From NCBI GenBank assembly GCA_024138025.1, contig JAMXBD010000579.1:682001-746000 (forward strand): a stretch of 64,000 nt of DNA, written 5' to 3'. The notes beneath the pieces are model-generated. The model made no database searches and was not told the origin of the DNA. It worked only from the letters and a program-made list of their open reading frames with translations. Positions 47,025-59,112 of this stretch are shown here, one piece after another; within the stretch, counting starts at the first letter, position 1, and each line of letters starts with the position of its first letter. The translations under genes were made by a program, and so were the position numbers. Source of the stretch: Combretum micranthum. Taxonomy: Eukaryota; Streptophyta; Magnoliopsida; Myrtales; Combretaceae.

Positions 47025-48383
47025 ATATAAATCAATAGCTTGAATTGAAAATCTAGTTTATAAATTTAATTTTGTAAAAACTTGATATTTAGTTTAAGTT
47101 CGGGTTTAAAACTAATATTTTTTAACAAGCAGTTTAACTCAAAATTTATGGGGGTCAATAAAATAGACTTTAGGTTAAAAATGAATAATTTAGAATATTT
47201 TAAGAATTTAGCTAAACGAATTTGAGAAATTTAAGGTTATTTGAAAATTAAAAGAAAAAGGGTCTAAATTACTAATTGTAAGGAATTAAATAAATCAATT
47301 GATGCAATATACTAACATTTTGAGTTTGCAAATTTATTAAACATTGAAATTAGACTTTTCTAAGGATTTAGAGATTTAAAATTAAAAGAAAAGAAGTTTG
47401 GTTTGAAATTTATAAAAGAAAATTAGAATTTGATTTGTTAAAAAGGATTGTTAAAGCAAATTGGCTAAATGAATGGAACATTTAAAATCTCAAATCTTAG
47501 TTAATTTATTTATTAATTTGGTTATATCGATCTATTTAATTTTATCTTATTAATCATTTTACTTGGCTTAATTAGATTATCTAAGTTCAATTTCTAAATT
47601 AAGTTTTAATTCAAGTTTTGTTATTTTTTTCATTTCTTAATGAAAATTTGGTTCATTTATTAAACATTCATATTTATTAAGTTTATAAATTATAGGTAGT
47701 ATGGTTTCATTATTTTGGTCATTTATCACATTTCTTTGATATTTCTTACTATTTTTCATTTATATAAAATATTTTAGGATTTAAAAGTTTCTTTAACTTT
47801 ACACAATGATATTCTATTCAATATAACATTATAAGCAATAAGAGTTAGTTTAGCGATTGATTGTGAAAAACTATGAAAATTTTGTATCTTAAAATTTTAT
47901 TGATAACCCATCACATTTTTAATCAACAATTAGATTGTTTGCATTGTAATATTTTTAATTAGGAGTGATTTTTGTGGTTTTTTTTAAAACATTTCCAAAA
48001 ACTTCACATTATTTACTTAATGATTTTTATATTTGAGTTGTACTATTATTTTATATTACACCATAGCCCCCCGTTGGTTTTGTTATACAGAGTTTGGGGT
48101 CTCAATTGGCGAGTCTTGTTGCTTACCCCTATTATCTTTTTTTTTTAACCTTTATCCATTTTATAATTCAAATGTGTAGTTTTTTTTTTCCAATAAATGT
48201 GAAAGTATTAACGTATACATAATATGAAATATAACAGTAAAATTAAATATTATCCAATTGAACACATGATTTATAATATGAGTGATAATAACTTAATAAA
48301 TATAATCATGTTCATGCTGGAGTAATCAAATACAAACAAAAAAGCAATATAGTCGAGGGATAGCGACCATATGATGGTGGTGA
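47025..48383. other. AT-rich intergenic or old-repeat DNA
   Basis: Probably the continuation of the repeat interrupted by the solo LTR. No gene or boundary was recognised. Confidence 0.4.
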
Positions 48384-48910
48384 TCTATATCTATACTATT
48401 AAAGCAAAACCACTCCCTTTGTTGTCTTTAGTGTAAATATTTTTAGTGTAAATGTTTTTAATATAATGTTTTTAGCATATGGTCATAAAATATTTTTCGT
48501 ATCCCTCAAATCATGAAAATTAAATAAGGTTTGAATATAATTAAATAAGGATTGGATATAATTAAATAGGGGTTGAATAGATATAATATTTTCCTTTTTT
48601 AACATATGGGCATAAAATATTTTTGGTATCCTTAAAATCATGAAATTAAATAGGGTTTGAATATAATTAAATAAGGGTTGAATAGAGATGGTCTGTTCTG
48701 TGTAAAATATTTTTGGTATTCTTGAAATCATGAAATTAAATAGGGTTTGAATATAATTAAACATGAGTTGAATAGATATAGTCTTTTCCTTTTTTAACAT
48801 ATGGGCATAAAATATTTTTGGTATCACCGAAATTATAAAATTATATAGGGTTTGAATAGAACTAAATAGAGGTTGAATATGCATAGTACTTTCTTTTTTT
48901 AGCCTAAGCA
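48384..48910. repeat. Degenerate tandem repeat, Helitron-like left flank
   Basis: The block AAAATATTTTTGGTATCC recurs at about 48487, 48611, 48705 and 48807 (spacing 94-124), each followed by ATCATGAAATTAAATAGGG and TTTGAATATAATTAAA. The left flank TCTATATCTATACTATTAAAG, preceded by A, resembles plant Helitron 5' ends, but no 3' hairpin with CTRR was found. The 142-codon minus-strand frame over this block is repeat translation. Confidence 0.55.
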
Positions 48911-50727
48911 TGTATCTTTATATACCGATGTAAATCTTTGATACCATATTCATGCATGACAGTTACCAACATGAGAAGTTACTTGTGGAAAATACAATTG
49001 TAATTATGATTTATAATTAATTTCCTAATTTTCAAGACTAATTAAAGTTGTCTTCTTCCAACCTGTCAAAATAATAAATATGTTTAATTTATATATATTG
49101 AGTTGTTTTATTTGCTCACACATCATGGATACGTCATCTGCTTGTATGTATTAAAGCTGTATAGTAGTTGTGTGGTTGTAGTTGTTGCTGCTATTATGGT
49201 AGCTCTTGCTATTAGTGTAGTAGCATAGTGGTTAGCTGGGTTGAAGGTCATTGATATGAATCGAGAGTCGGTTGATGTTATAGGATGACTATTGACTAGC
49301 TTGTTGGTGGCGATGTCTATAGAGTTATAGGGCCTAAAAAATACTAAGTTGGTGGTAAAAGAGGACCTGAGGCAAGGATAAGCTACTTGGTGATTTGATT
49401 GATGGTACGGGTAGATATTGGGCATATAGAGGTGGCTTGGTTAGCTAGGCATTGCAATTGTGCAAGTAAGTTATTGGAGAGGAGGCATTAGAGTTGATGG
49501 TGCTAGTGTAGGCTACTACTAGCTTAAATCCGTAGCATTAGGGGACCGACTTTTGGATTAGGGCAGAGGTGGATAGGTAGGGTAAAGGTAATACAACATG
49601 GAAGGCAATCTATATGTGCTCCTATCCTTAATCTTTCCTGTAAATGCGGTAATCCTCTCCTCATGGTTTTTTTCGATTTACATTGCTACTATTGCTATGG
49701 CCTCTTTAATCTCCCGCTCACAATGAGTTGGCTCCCCTCATCGGATTGGGTGGTGCACGTTTTATAATTTTATTTAATATCATGTAAATAGGTTCCACAT
49801 GTATTTGTTATAGGTTTCAAATTTCACGTATGAATATATTATATATATTGTAAACATATGATATTAATAAATTATTTTTTAATTTCTTTTCGTATGTTAT
49901 TGTATTTGAAGTATGAAAATAAGATAGGGTTATATATTACATGAAAACATATCAAAGACTATAAAGTTGATGTTTTAAATAGAAAAAATATAGAGATTTC
50001 ATAAAAAAACAAAATATAGATTCCATAGAGTACCAAGTATCATGGAGGTTTTATATAATACATGGTACAAAGTGGATACAATGAGTCACACGATAAGTTT
50101 CGGATATAAAATTCAATACCTTATACCTTGCAAGGTAGAATATGGATAGTGATTTATACCTTACCAATCTTGGCCCCACTTACCTTTAATAATGATTGTA
50201 TGAAAAAAAAAAAATAAAAAGGATTAGCGAAAAGAAATTGATGAGGTGTTTATATAAATGTATGTATCCAATTTTTCTTGATTAAAAAGAAAATTGCACT
50301 TAATTTTTAAATAATCTTATGTATATGATTGGAGAACTTAATTGTTTATAAATTTTTTTGACACTAACGCTATGAATGTAATATATGCTAACTTGATTTA
50401 TGTGAATAAAGTAAATTGTTACCTTAAAAAAAAATAAGAAAGAAAGAAAGAAAAGAAAAAGAGTACAGTGAATTGTTTTTAAACTTAATTGTCGTAATAT
50501 CACATTCTGCATTTTATAGAAATGCATAAAGCTACTAAAAGTATGTATAGGAAAAGAAATGAGAAAGTCGTTTGCTGCTATTTTTCTATTTATAAAAAGA
50601 ATCTAATAAAAGTTATATATAGCTATATATATATATATAACCCTTTTACCAATTTTATTTTAAATAAAAATGTAAACTCGCCTTTTTGAACTGCACGTCC
50701 AAGTAAAATAGGGGAATCAATCGAGGG
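48911..50727. other. Intergenic DNA, nothing recognised
   Basis: A moderately GC-richer segment at 49140-49760 has long open frames on both strands, but none resembles a known protein. The rest is AT-rich. Confidence 0.5.
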
Positions 50728-50739
50728 TTGGAATTACAC

Positions 50740-51840
50740 AGCTATATAGGAATAGGTAAAAAAACCAATCGAATCGAACTAATTCGTAATCGAACCAATC
50801 CAAATCCAAAAATAGATCTTTTAATGGTTTGGTTTAAAAATTTTCCAATCTGTAAATTTATTAGAGCTAGACAAATGGGCTATGGCCCGCGGGCCAGCTC
50901 GTTTAACCCACTTTAAAAGCTGGTTAGGGCCAGCTTTTTTTAGCCCGTTTAAAAGTGGGTTAATTTTACCCAACCCACTTAATCCGCGGGCCAAAGTGGG
51001 CTAGCCCGCGGGTTAAGTGGGTTGACCCACCAACCCACTTTATAAAAATAAAATAAAAATTATAGGATAAATATGTATTAATGAAGGTTATTCTTGATAT
51101 TTTTTATACTTGAAATTAAATTTATGTGTTAATTATAACAAAGAATGATAAATTGATGCACATGCACCATAAAATTTTATAAAATATATTATTATTGTTT
51201 TAAATGAAATATATTATCTAATAAGTTATTTTAGAAACTTATTTTTATATAAAAAGTAATTAAAATAATAATAAAATTAATCATTAATATATATAACCTT
51301 ATAAAACTCTCTTTTTATTATATATATATATATATAATCTTATTCAATTAGTATAAATAAGTTAAATGGGTTACAAAATATGTAAGTGGGTAAAAGGGTC
51401 AAAAAGTGGGCTGCCCCGTTTAACCCACGGGCTAAAGTGGGTTGGGTTAGGGTTAGGCAATTTTGGCCCGTGGGTTAAACGGGCCAACAAATTTTGGCCC
51501 TTTAACCCACGGGCCAAAGTAGGCCAGACCGGGTTGGCCCGTTTAACCCACTTGCCCACCTCTAGTTTATAATATAAACTTTGTGAAATGATATAAATAT
51601 TTAAGTATCTACAAAAATGTAAAAAAATAGAACAAATAAAATTTTTAGTTAAAAATTTGATTTAACCGTAATCTAAATCGTACCAAACCGTTATTTAATG
51701 GTTTAAAAAATTTCTAATCCGAACCAAACCATTATTTAATGGTTCGGTTTGGAATAAAAAACAAACCAAACCATAAATTATGATTTCGTTTGATTTTTAA
51801 AAAAAATCGAACCAAATCGATCCGTACCCACTCTTATAGT
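50740..51840. mobile_element. hAT-like MITE interrupted by a second MITE
   Basis: Left part GGAATAGGTAAAAAAACCAA and right part, inverted, AGAGTGGGTACGGATCGATT face each other across 1.1 kb. ATGGTTTGGTTT/AAACCAAACCAT words occur near both ends, the subterminal style of hAT MITEs. An 8-bp TSD could not be read clearly, so the ends are approximate. Confidence 0.5.
50862..51564. mobile_element. Inner hAT-like MITE with GGGCC/GGGTTAA motif clusters
   Basis: The left end TAGAGCTAGACAAATGGGC and right end (reverse complement TAGAGGTGGGCAAGTGGG) form imperfect inverted repeats. Both flanks carry many copies of GTGGGTT, AACCCAC and GGGCC, while the centre is AT-rich. A perfect 8-bp TSD is not seen; TTTAT occurs near both ends. 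No coding capacity. Confidence 0.65.
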
Positions 51841-53790
51841 AAGCCTACAAAGGTGCGAACAATGCAAAAATAAATTCGTATTATTAAAGGCTTTCTTTGG
51901 CACCCCACTGTACATAGAGAATTCAAAATTTTACCCCCTTCAATGATCACTTTTTTTTGTTCAACGGCCAAAAAAAAAAAAGAACACTTTTTTCTGAATA
52001 TTCTGATTTTTGAATTTTGAATTTTTCCTTTTCCCTCATGAGAAAGCTTCATGAAAAAATTACTGTATTAAAAATTGAAAAAAAAAAAAAAAAAATTACT
52101 TCATTCCATTCAAGTCATTATTATAAAAGAAGAAAGAAAATGAAAAGCAAAAACGGACAAAGCACCAAGACCAAAATGCAAGAAAAGAAGTGCCTGACTT
52201 TTCACTTTCCACGAGAAATTGGCTGGAGCACGATTATTAACGTAGGGTTCGTTTTTATTTGGGGCCAAGAGAATCAGATGTAGACTTGGTGCTGTCATTT
52301 TTTAATAATACTTTTCATCAATATTTATGTTCAGGTCATTATAAGATATGATATATATATTTTAAATTTTACTTACTTTTATTTAATCTTTATGCTACAA
52401 ATTTAGAAATAATATAAATAAATTTTATGTAGTTTTTAAATTTTTAAGAGCTACACTTAAAACACGCTCTTACCGGAGAGCTTCGGTGAAAATTTCCTCG
52501 AAAATGATGACTGAGACCTAAAAATCAAAGTCAAGTATCTACACAGGTCTCAGCTATCCAACAATGATGACGTCCCTCTGCACGCCCTCCACATTCCATA
52601 ATCCATTTCATTTTTGGGTCCACCACATGGGTCAGTAGGAAATAAATATAGAAACTTCAATTATATATTAAAAAAAAAGTAAAAAAAGCCGTGATGATAA
52701 AAAATAAGAAAGTTGTTGCGATTGACAAAATGGCTTGCGAAGAAAGAAAGCACTATCATAGAAAAGGGAAGTGAAGAGTCCAGCTGGCTTGCTTTACAAA
52801 AAAATTAAAAGATAAAAGGACCTTAGTTACTTCTAACACCATGCAGTGTTGAAGTAGAGTTGTGAGGAGATTGAAATTATTCTATGACATCAGGAAGAAA
52901 ATCAATTCTAGTAAACAAATTTAGATTCATAATTGAGTAGCTTATCGAATCTCAATTATGATAAATTTTTTTTTGGTTGAATTTATGGTCTAGAGTACTA
53001 TAAAGTGGTTACTTTCAACCTTTGTCAATCCTTCTTAATTGTCAAGATTGAATAGGTATTTTTAGTGTTTTCACGAATTAATTAAGTTTTATGATTTTAT
53101 CAATATTCATCATTTTGATAAAGGATTAGTTATCTATTAGTATAATTAGAAAAGAAAAATATTATAATCTCATTATTTGTTGATAGTAAAAGTTTTGTAT
53201 TGTGGACTCATGGTGTTTTTCCCTTATTGAACTTTTTTTGTTTGCCCGGTCCCTTGTTGGAGTTTGCAATGTTAAATCCTTGGGTTCTTTATATTACTTA
53301 TAGAGAAGAGGAAATATATTTTGTCGTCATAGGACGTTACCTTCCATAGCAGGTGAAAAGGTATTAGGATGTCATATTCTTATAGCTTCCTCGCAATAAG
53401 TCGGTGGAGCAAAATATTATTAAGGATAAAGCAGAATAAAACTGGCCCATTCAGTAGATCAATTATATAGTATTTCCCACTCGTGCCGCTTTCTCCTTCC
53501 TAGCACCTTCCTTACCGGCATTCAGTAGATTTGTTTGTTTTTACTATTAATAATTGGTGCATGGTGATATAACCATCTATTTTATTGTATATAATATATA
53601 TGATTATAACCACATTATAACCACATTATGTATTGGGATAATTGCAAATGTACAGTTTACATTATTTGTCAAATGAGGAGTTTCATTCTTAAATTCTCAA
53701 CGTGTGACGTTAGAGGATCATAGATTTAAAAAATTTTCAAATATCCGAAACTATTGCTATGGACTTAAATTTATCGTCAAAAGAAAAAAA
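51841..53790. other. Intergenic DNA upstream of the ankyrin gene
   Basis: AT-rich with a poly-A at 52079-52096. No exon was recognised. GC-richer 52460-52640 has no homology I can name. Confidence 0.5.
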
Positions 53791-53799
53791 TATCAAATT

Positions 53800-54125
53800 T
53801 GATATCTAAATTTTACATAAAAATTTAATTTAATACTTGAATTTTAAAATAATCAATTTAATACTCAATTAAACTTTTCTAATTACTTTTACCATCGTAT
53901 TAACATTATCTAATTTGAAACTTGTAGGAGAAAACCTATCAATTCTAAACGTGTTAGGAGAAGCAATAAAAATTCAATAATAAACTCTCTTTCATATTAG
54001 TAGATGAAAAAATAGTGTTAAGAAGGTAATAAAAATAGATATGAAAATGTTTGATTAAATATTAGATCACTTTGAAATTCATGTATCAAATTAAATTAAA
54101 TTTTTATATAAAATTTTACATTCAC
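53800..54125. mobile_element. AT-rich foldback (MITE-like) element
   Basis: The left arm from about 53805 (AAATTTTACATAAAAATTTA and the following AATTTAATACTTGAATTT) is inverted in the right arm at about 54070-54122 (TGAAATTCATGTATCAAATT, then AAATTTTTATATAAAATTTT). Arms are about 45 bases with a few mismatches, enclosing some 220 bases. It lies about 500 bp upstream of the ankyrin start codon. Confidence 0.5.
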
Positions 54126-54548
54126 CCAAAGACATATAAATAGAGATGATGCTTGGGCGTTTGGTGAAGATTTGAAGTTTTCAAAATTAGTGGTAATATG
54201 CAAGCATGTTTTGAAAGTTTATATATGATGAATTAAAAGTATTTACTTAAAGAAAATTCTTACATTTTATTGACAAATGATCGGATCTACCATCCTTAGG
54301 TACTTAAAATCTGAATATGATGATAATTGATAACGATCAGGTGTTGCCTACTGGGAGAAAAATAGGTCTGTTGCGTATTAAAAACTAACAAAATATCAAT
54401 ACATCGAGTACATAAATTATTATGGTAATCTTTTTCTTCGGGAGCGTGTACATGATAATATCCTTGTCGGTATAAGGTAATAATACGACAAATCTTTTCC
54501 CAGCAAAATGAATTCATTGTTGACTAAAACGACTTCACTTGAACATAA

Positions 54549-54558
54549 TATAAAAAAG
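54549..54558 (+). promoter_or_regulatory. TATA box of the ankyrin gene
   Basis: TATAAAAAAG, 78 bases before the ATG. A start site about 30 bases downstream would give a ~45-base leader made largely of the GA repeat. Confidence 0.55.
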
Positions 54559-54584
54559 CTCCTTGCAAAGATCCTTTCCCCTGC

Positions 54585-54607
54585 AAGAGAGAGAGAGAGA
54601 GAGAGAA
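54585..54607 (+). repeat. (GA)n tract in the 5' leader
   Basis: About eleven GA units just before the start codon. CT/GA tracts are common in plant 5' UTRs. Confidence 0.85.
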
Positions 54608-54626
54608 GTACATACCTGAGGTAGCT

Positions 54627-55317
54627 ATGAATCATCAACAGCAGGATGGTGTAGGCATGGATGAACCGGAAAGGGCAGCTTCCCTGGTCAATGAAGCCAG
54701 GGAAATAGTTATGGAGGGCCGAGGCATGGAAGCTATTCTGTTCAATGCAGCCAGAGAGGGTAATATTAAAACCATAAGGGAAAAGATACAACCAGGCCAG
54801 GTACAAACAACCCCTACGGGGAAGACAATCCTTCACGTAGCATCCGAGTTTGACAACTATGAGTGTGTGAAGGAGATACTGCAGCTGGATCCCGATTTGC
54901 TCTTCCATGTTGACAGACACAGAGACACGGCGCTCCATGTTGCCGCTAGGAGTGGGCATTCTAGAACAGCTGTGGCACTAATTGAAGCAGCCAAATCAAG
55001 AGATCCTGACAACGAATCAGGAAATCTTACAACTGTTAAGGAATTAATCGGTAAGACCAATAACAAGGAGAACACTGCCTTGCATGAAGCCGTGGATGTG
55101 ATGTATCCCTCTATAATTATCGTCAAATCACTAGTAAAAGAGTATCCCGAGTATGAATATCTCCCTAATAAGCGTAGCGAGACTCCACTCTTCTTAGCTG
55201 CGGAGAGAGGGCATGAAGTCTCGGCTCTTGCAATTCTTCAAGGCAACAGCTCCGCCCGGCACTATGGTCCTCTCGGACGAACAACTTTACACGCTGCTAT
55301 AATGTCAAACCTCCAAG
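54627..55317 (+). CDS. Ankyrin-repeat protein, exon 1 (ACD6/ITN1-like)
   Basis: Exon 1 encodes about 230 residues. Ankyrin repeats are visible at residues 65-90 (G-K-T-I-L-H-V-A-S), 98-122 (R-D-T-A-L-H-V-A-A-R-S-G-H), 147-171 (K-E-N-T-A-L-H-E-A-V), 184-208 (S-E-T-P-L-F-L-A-A-E-R-G-H) and from 217 (G-R-T-T-L-H-A-A). In plants this arrangement belongs to the ACD6/ITN1 type, which usually has a C-terminal PGG domain with membrane segments, encoded by later exons not seen here. The exon ends in CTCCAAG followed by GTAAAG, a good donor in phase 1. The open frame runs 10 codons into the intron before a stop. The start codon is the first ATG after the GA leader. A copia element sits 49 bases past the donor. 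Members act in stress and defence signalling; the specific role is unknown. Confidence 0.85.
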
Positions 55318-55370
55318 GTAAAGAAACGTTCCCCTTTTACCCGCTTTAAGCTGCTTTTACTAGAATAAGT
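55318..55370 (+). other. Start of intron 1, with left TSD TAAGT
   Basis: GTAAAG donor at 55318. TAAGT at 55366-55370 is duplicated at 62016-62020 on the other side of the copia element. The intron runs beyond 62020, and no acceptor plus ankyrin exon could be recognised before 64000. Confidence 0.75.
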
Positions 55371-55787
55371 TGATAGATTCATTCTTGTTCTCAACATCCA
55401 AAATAACAACAAATCGATTATATAACATACCTCCAGCCATTGCTATGAATATGAATGAAGAATCTCCACGCCAATAAGAAGCTGATCCAAGCTTGGCTTT
55501 CTGAATATGGAACTCGGTTTGATACTTCTAAAACCTTACTCTTCTTTACAGATGGCGTATATGAAAATGAATTTGAAGAGAGGTGTTAGGGACCAACCGA
55601 AGATGCACTATTCCCTTATATGCTCTGTCCATCAAAGAGCCAAAAAACTGAACGTGCATTAGGGGCTAAAAACGTGGGTAGTTGAGATACAATACCACTT
55701 CCCACTTCCTGAAATGATGAGAATCTGTTGGACCATTTTTGGCCAACTTACTCGGTTGTTTCCGAGATTTTTGGAGAAAAACTAACA
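55371..55787 (-). repeat. 3' LTR of the copia element (417 bp)
   Basis: Plus strand TGATAGATTC...ACTAACA. It lacks a ~32-base segment present in the other LTR (at about 61611-61642). The 3' LTR would supply the polyadenylation signal. A TATA-like CATATAAGGG on the minus strand lies at 55613-55622. Confidence 0.95.
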
Positions 55788-55800
55788 TTCTCCCACTTGG
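55788..55800 (-). other. Polypurine tract of the copia element
   Basis: The minus strand reads CCAAGTGGGAGAA directly before the LTR TGTTAG. It primes plus-strand DNA synthesis. Confidence 0.9.
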
Positions 55801-56074
55801 TCCATACATTCCATCATTCACCTTAATGAGAAACAAAATACATGAATCATAGCGATAGGTTCTCTAATAACGAGTATTATCTTCCATGTATTACAATGCA
55901 TTATGCCTCTCAAGCCCATACGACTTAATGAATAAACCCAATGTTCATTCGAGGTCCAAACTTAATAATATTTCTCAAGATAAATGAATAAACAAATGTG
56001 TACACAAAACCAAATGAGAAAACATTAACTGAATAAGAGTTTCATTAAACATCAAATGCAGGTACAATAAAAAA

Positions 56075-57115
56075 TTACATTATGGAACCAAGTCCCATTC
56101 TTATTACTTGATCCTTAAAATTCTTTGGTGGCATGCCTTTAGTTAAAGGATCAGCTATCATCAACTCAGTACTAATGTGCTCGATGACCACTTTCTTTTC
56201 CTTAACACGTTCTCTTATGGCTAAGTATTTTGTCGATATGCTTACTTCGACTACCACTTTTGTTGTTCTTAGCCATAAATACAGCAGCTGAGTTATCACA
56301 GTACAATCTCAATGGCCTGGAAACAGAATCTATAATTCTAAGCCCAGACATAAAACTCTTCAACCATACACCATGTGAGGTAGCCTCAAAGCAAGATACG
56401 AACTCGGCTTCCATAGTGGAAGTAGCAGTCAAGGTTTGCTTCGCACTCCTCCAAGACACAGCTCCACCGGCAAGCATGAAAATATAACCAGATGTTGATT
56501 TACGTGAATCAACACAGCCAGCAAAGTCTGCATCGGAGTATCCAACAACCTCCAAATTGTCAGTCCGTCTATACATAAGCATGTAATCCTTTGTCCCTTG
56601 AAGGTATCTCATCACCTTCTTTGCAGCTCTCCAGTGGTCAACACCTGGGTTACTTTGATATCTCCCTAGCATCCCAACAACAAATGCAATGTCAGGTCTA
56701 GTACAGACCTGAGCATACATTAGGCTTCCAACGGCTGAAGCATATGGGATGTTTTTCATTTGTTCCCTTTCAAGCTCATTTTTAGGGCATTGACTTAAGC
56801 TGAATTTGTCACCCTTCACAATGGGTGCTACACTTGGTGAACAATCCTTCATTCGAAATCTCTCTAAAACTTTGTTGATATAGGTCTCTTGAGACAAACC
56901 TAAAATGCCTCGAGATCTTTCCCTATGGATCTTAATGCCAATAACATAAGATGCTTCACCCATATCTTTCATATCAAAGTTTTTCGAGAGGAATTGTTTC
57001 ACTTCATATAGCAAACCCCTATCATTGGTTGCAAGCAAAATATCATCCACATATAACACAAGAAAACAAATCTTGCTCCCACTGACCTTCTGGTATATGC
57101 ATTGATCCATGACGT
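56075..57115 (-). pseudogene. Copia reverse transcriptase C-terminal part and RNase H
   Basis: The frame at 56202-57110 contains L-Y-V-D-D-I-L-L-A (about residues 19-27), the catalytic box of copia reverse transcriptase, then the connection domain and RNase H with G-Y-S-D-A-D-F-A-G and S-T-S-G-Y, and A-T-S-T-M-E-A-E-F. The last part continues in another frame at 56075-56299 with A-D-P-L-T-K-G, the conserved polyprotein end. One frameshift near 56240 and one near 57115 separate it from its neighbours. Apart from the shifts, the motifs are intact. Confidence 0.9.
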
Positions 57116-57735
57116 TCTCTCGAAACCAAATGAAGTGATAACGTCATGAAATTTCAAATACCATTGACGGGAAGCTTGTTTTAATCCATATATGGATTTA
57201 TTAAGCTTACATACCAAGTGCTCACCATCACTAGAGGAGAATCCTTCAGGTTGTTTCATATAAACCTCTTCCTCTAGATCACCATTAAGGAAAGCCGTTT
57301 TCACATCCATTTGGTGCAACTCCAAATCAAAATGTGCAATCAATGCCATAATTATACGTAGGGAATCTTTCTTAGATACAGGAGAAAATGTCTCCGTGTA
57401 GTCGATTCCTTCCCTTTGAGTGAATCCTTTAGCAACGAGTCTTGCTTTATATCTCTCAATGTTGCCTTGTGAGTCTTTCTTTGTTTTAAAGACCCATTTA
57501 CATCCAATGGCTTTTACACCATCAGGCAACTTGACAAGATCCCAGACTCCATTAGACGCCATCGAATCCATCTCATCTTTCATGGCATTGTACCACAAGT
57601 TTGAAATCTCAGAACTCATGGCCTGTGAAAACGTTTCAGGATCATTTTCGGCTCCAATATTGTAGTCAGACTCTTGTAGATACACAACATAGTCATTAGG
57701 AATTGCCGATTTCCTTACTCTAGTAGATCTTCTTA
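57116..57735 (-). pseudogene. Copia reverse transcriptase N-terminal part
   Basis: The frame at 56999-57685 has M-S-S-E-I-x-x-L-x-x-N-A-M-K-D-E-M, then C-K-W-V-F-K-T-K, Y-K-A-R-L-V-A-K-G-F-T-Q, Q-M-D-V-K-T-A-F-L-N-G-D-L (first catalytic Asp) and I-Y-G-L-K-Q-A-S-R-Q-W. The frame is left near 57115, just before the catalytic YVDD block, and entered from the integrase side by a shift near 57810. It would copy the element RNA into cDNA. Confidence 0.9.
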
Positions 57736-59112
57736 ATGCTGCATCAACATTCTCCTGAGGAGCAGGATCATGTTGTTCAGCAGGCTGTTCAACAGCTTCA
57801 GGATCTGTTGAACTTCAGCATCTACAGGATCAGGATCAACAGCTTGTGGTACTTCTAGAACTGGTTGTTCAACACGTGTTTGTACTTGAGGCGTGTTGTT
57901 AACAACAATGATCAGTCCATTACTTGAAGTGTCATACTGAGCATCTGAATGATCTTTCTCAGGAACGATGCCCAGGGATCGATCGCTCCCACTTATCAAG
58001 TCATTTTCAAGAAATTTTGCATTTCTTGACTCCACAAACCTAATGCTATGAGATGGACAATAAAATCTATATCCCTTGGACTTTTCAGCATATCCAATGA
58101 AATATCCACTAATAGTCCTTGGGTCTAACTTCTTCTCTTGTGGATTATAAACTCTTACTTCAGACGGACATCCCCAAACGCGTATATGTCGCAAACTCGG
58201 TTTCCAACCTTTAAATAACTCAAATGGCGTTTTATTGACAGCCTTAGTTGGAACTCGATTCAATATATACGCTGCCGTTTTAAGAGCCTCAGTCCACAAT
58301 GAGTTAGGAAGCTTGGAGCTTGCAAGCATGCTCCGTACCATGTCCAATAGTGTTCGGTTTCTTCTTTCAGCTACTCCATTTTGATCTGGAGAACCAGGTA
58401 AACTGTATTGGGCAACAATCCCATTTTCTTGAAGAAACCTTGCAAATGGACCAGTCGCTTGTCCACTCTCTGTGTATCTACCATAATATTCTCCGCCTCT
58501 ATCGGATCTCACGATTTTAATTTGTTTTCCACATTGTTTCTCTACTTCAGCTTTAAATACCTTAAAAGCATCTAGTGCTTCATTCTTATTGTTAAGCAAG
58601 TAGAGATACATATACCGTGAGTAATCATCTATGAAAGAGACAAAGTATTTATTACGATACGCATCCATGTCTGGACTACAGATGTCTGTATGTATGATTT
58701 CCAATAATTCAGAACTCCTCTTAGCACCTTTCTTTGACTTGTTAGTCTGTTTACCCTTAATACAGCTTATACAAGTCTCAAAATCAGTGAAATCTAAAGT
58801 ACTAAGTACTCCATCATTCACCAACCTTTTAATTCTATCAATGGAGATATGTCCTAATCTCCGATGCCATAACATAGAGGATTCTTCATTCACAACACAT
58901 CGTTTAGTGCCAACCTTTTCATGAACATGCATAATTGTATGGTTATCATCATTTCGCAAATTAAGAAGAAAAAGACCATCAGACAAAGTACCATATCCAA
59001 TAACATCAGATTTATAAAATAAATTAAATCCGGAGTCTAAAAAGTTAAAGGAATAACCATCTGATACAAGTCTGGAAACTGAAATTAAATTCCTGGAAAA
59101 AACCAGGAACAT
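57733..59112 (-). pseudogene. Copia GAG-pre-integrase and integrase
   Basis: 459 codons. W-H-R-R-L-G-H and C-I-S-C-I-K-G-K form the HHCC zinc region. The DDE core is seen as H-T-D-I-C, S-D-R-G-G-E-Y and P-D-Q-N-G-V-A-E-R-R-N-R-T, all three acidic residues present. W-G-C-P-S-E-V-R and G-Y-F-I-G-Y mark the C-terminal part. The last ~25 codons are out of frame owing to a one-base change near 57810. Separation from protease comes from an extra base in a T run near 59100. Confidence 0.9.

Noticed and set aside
48483..48911. 142-codon minus-strand frame with repeated F-N-Y-I-Q-T-L-F-N-F blocks
   Set aside because: It is the translation of a degenerate AT-rich tandem repeat; unit lengths differ and there is no domain or start context.
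49123..49425. 100-codon minus-strand Thr/Ser-rich frame
   Set aside because: No recognisable domain, no promoter or splice context, and the opposite strand is comparably open.
52017..52283. 88-codon plus-strand Lys-rich frame upstream of the ankyrin gene
   Set aside because: Encoded largely by a poly-A tract; no similarity.
54420..54959. 179-codon minus-strand frame over the ankyrin exon
   Set aside because: Shadow of the plus-strand ankyrin exon and its promoter; no homology, while the plus strand has clear ankyrin repeats.
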